Origin: Candidatus Omnitrophota bacterium
GTDB taxonomy: Bacteria > Omnitrophota > Omnitrophia > Omnitrophales > JACQLI01
DNA: 5,891 nucleotides
Direction of reading: 5' to 3'
Assembly (NCBI GenBank): GCA_016204125.1
Contig: JACQLI010000006.1
Span: 1 to 5,891, forward strand
Part shown: in pieces, positions 5,817-5,891 of the stretch
Position numbering within the stretch: the first letter of the stretch is position 1
How the letters are laid out: each line of letters begins with the position of its first letter
Notes under the pieces: generated by a model
The model's input: the letters and a program-made list of their open reading frames with translations, nothing else
The model's database searches: none
Told to the model about the DNA's origin: nothing
Position numbers and translations under genes: made by a program

Positions 5817-5891
5817 TCATTTTCGGAAATGTGCCCGAATCACAACCGCCACAATATTCATAGAAAGGACCAAAAGAATAAGGACAAGCGC
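5817..5891 (-). CDS. pstA: PstA, phosphate ABC transporter permease (C-terminal 24 codons only)
   Basis: Partial gene, running off the right edge of the window. Reading the minus strand from 5891 gives 24 codons and a TGA stop at 5817-5819. The peptide begins with a hydrophobic run (ALVLILLVLSMNIVAVVI) and ends in a basic tail (RAHFRK). This looks like the last transmembrane helix and short cytoplasmic end of a PstA-type inner-membrane permease. PstA and PstC together form the phosphate channel that the PstB ATPases drive. The call rests on this membrane-helix ending and on position: pstA normally lies directly before pstB. The stop is 15 nt before the first pstB start, so the genes are very probably co-transcribed. 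PstC or another permease cannot be excluded from so short a piece. Confidence 0.8.
   Translation of the reverse strand, partial: ALVLILLVLSMNIVAVVIRAHFRK

Overview
The window is a compact, fully protein-coding stretch of a bacterial chromosome. All genes lie on the minus strand, so transcription runs from high to low coordinates. Base composition is balanced (mid-40s percent GC by eye). There are no mobile elements, tRNAs, rRNAs or CRISPR arrays. The gene set (Pst phosphate transport, a fused AhbA-AhbB-type siroheme decarboxylase, short-form ThiC) suits a Gram-negative-type bacterium, possibly an anaerobe or microaerophile. The fused decarboxylase points to alternative haem or haem d1 synthesis, as in Nitrospirota-, Desulfobacterota- or Omnitrophota-like lineages. 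The sequence alone does not fix the phylum.

Region 1 (about 5891 down to 3596) is the distal half of a phosphate operon: the last 24 codons of PstA, two tandem PstB-type ATPases (here called PstB1 and PstB2), and PhoU. Spacings are 15 nt, a 4-nt ATGA overlap, and 14 nt. The two ATPases are intact but asymmetric. PstB1 has a degenerate Walker A, has lost the Q-loop Gln (now Ala) and has lost the H-loop His (now Asn), but keeps LSGGQ. PstB2 has canonical Walker A, Q-loop and H-loop, but its signature reads LSLEQ. In the head-to-tail ABC dimer all of these changes fall in the same composite ATP site, and the other site stays fully canonical. This predicts an obligate PstB1/PstB2 heterodimer with one working and one degenerate site, which is the most interesting signal here.

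Region 2 (3531-3595) is a 65-nt gap holding a near-consensus sigma-70-type promoter (TTGAAA, 17 nt, TAAAAT) on the minus strand. Its -35 box lies inside a short inverted repeat.

Region 3 (3530 down to 51) is a second, tightly packed unit: an aldo/keto reductase, the AhbA-AhbB fusion and ThiC, each overlapping the next (4 nt and 11 nt). It joins a tetrapyrrole step to the thiamine pyrimidine step in one apparent mRNA, and no TPP riboswitch is visible in front of it. The last 50 nt after thiC carry a perfect 10-bp GC-rich palindrome resembling REP-type intergenic repeats.
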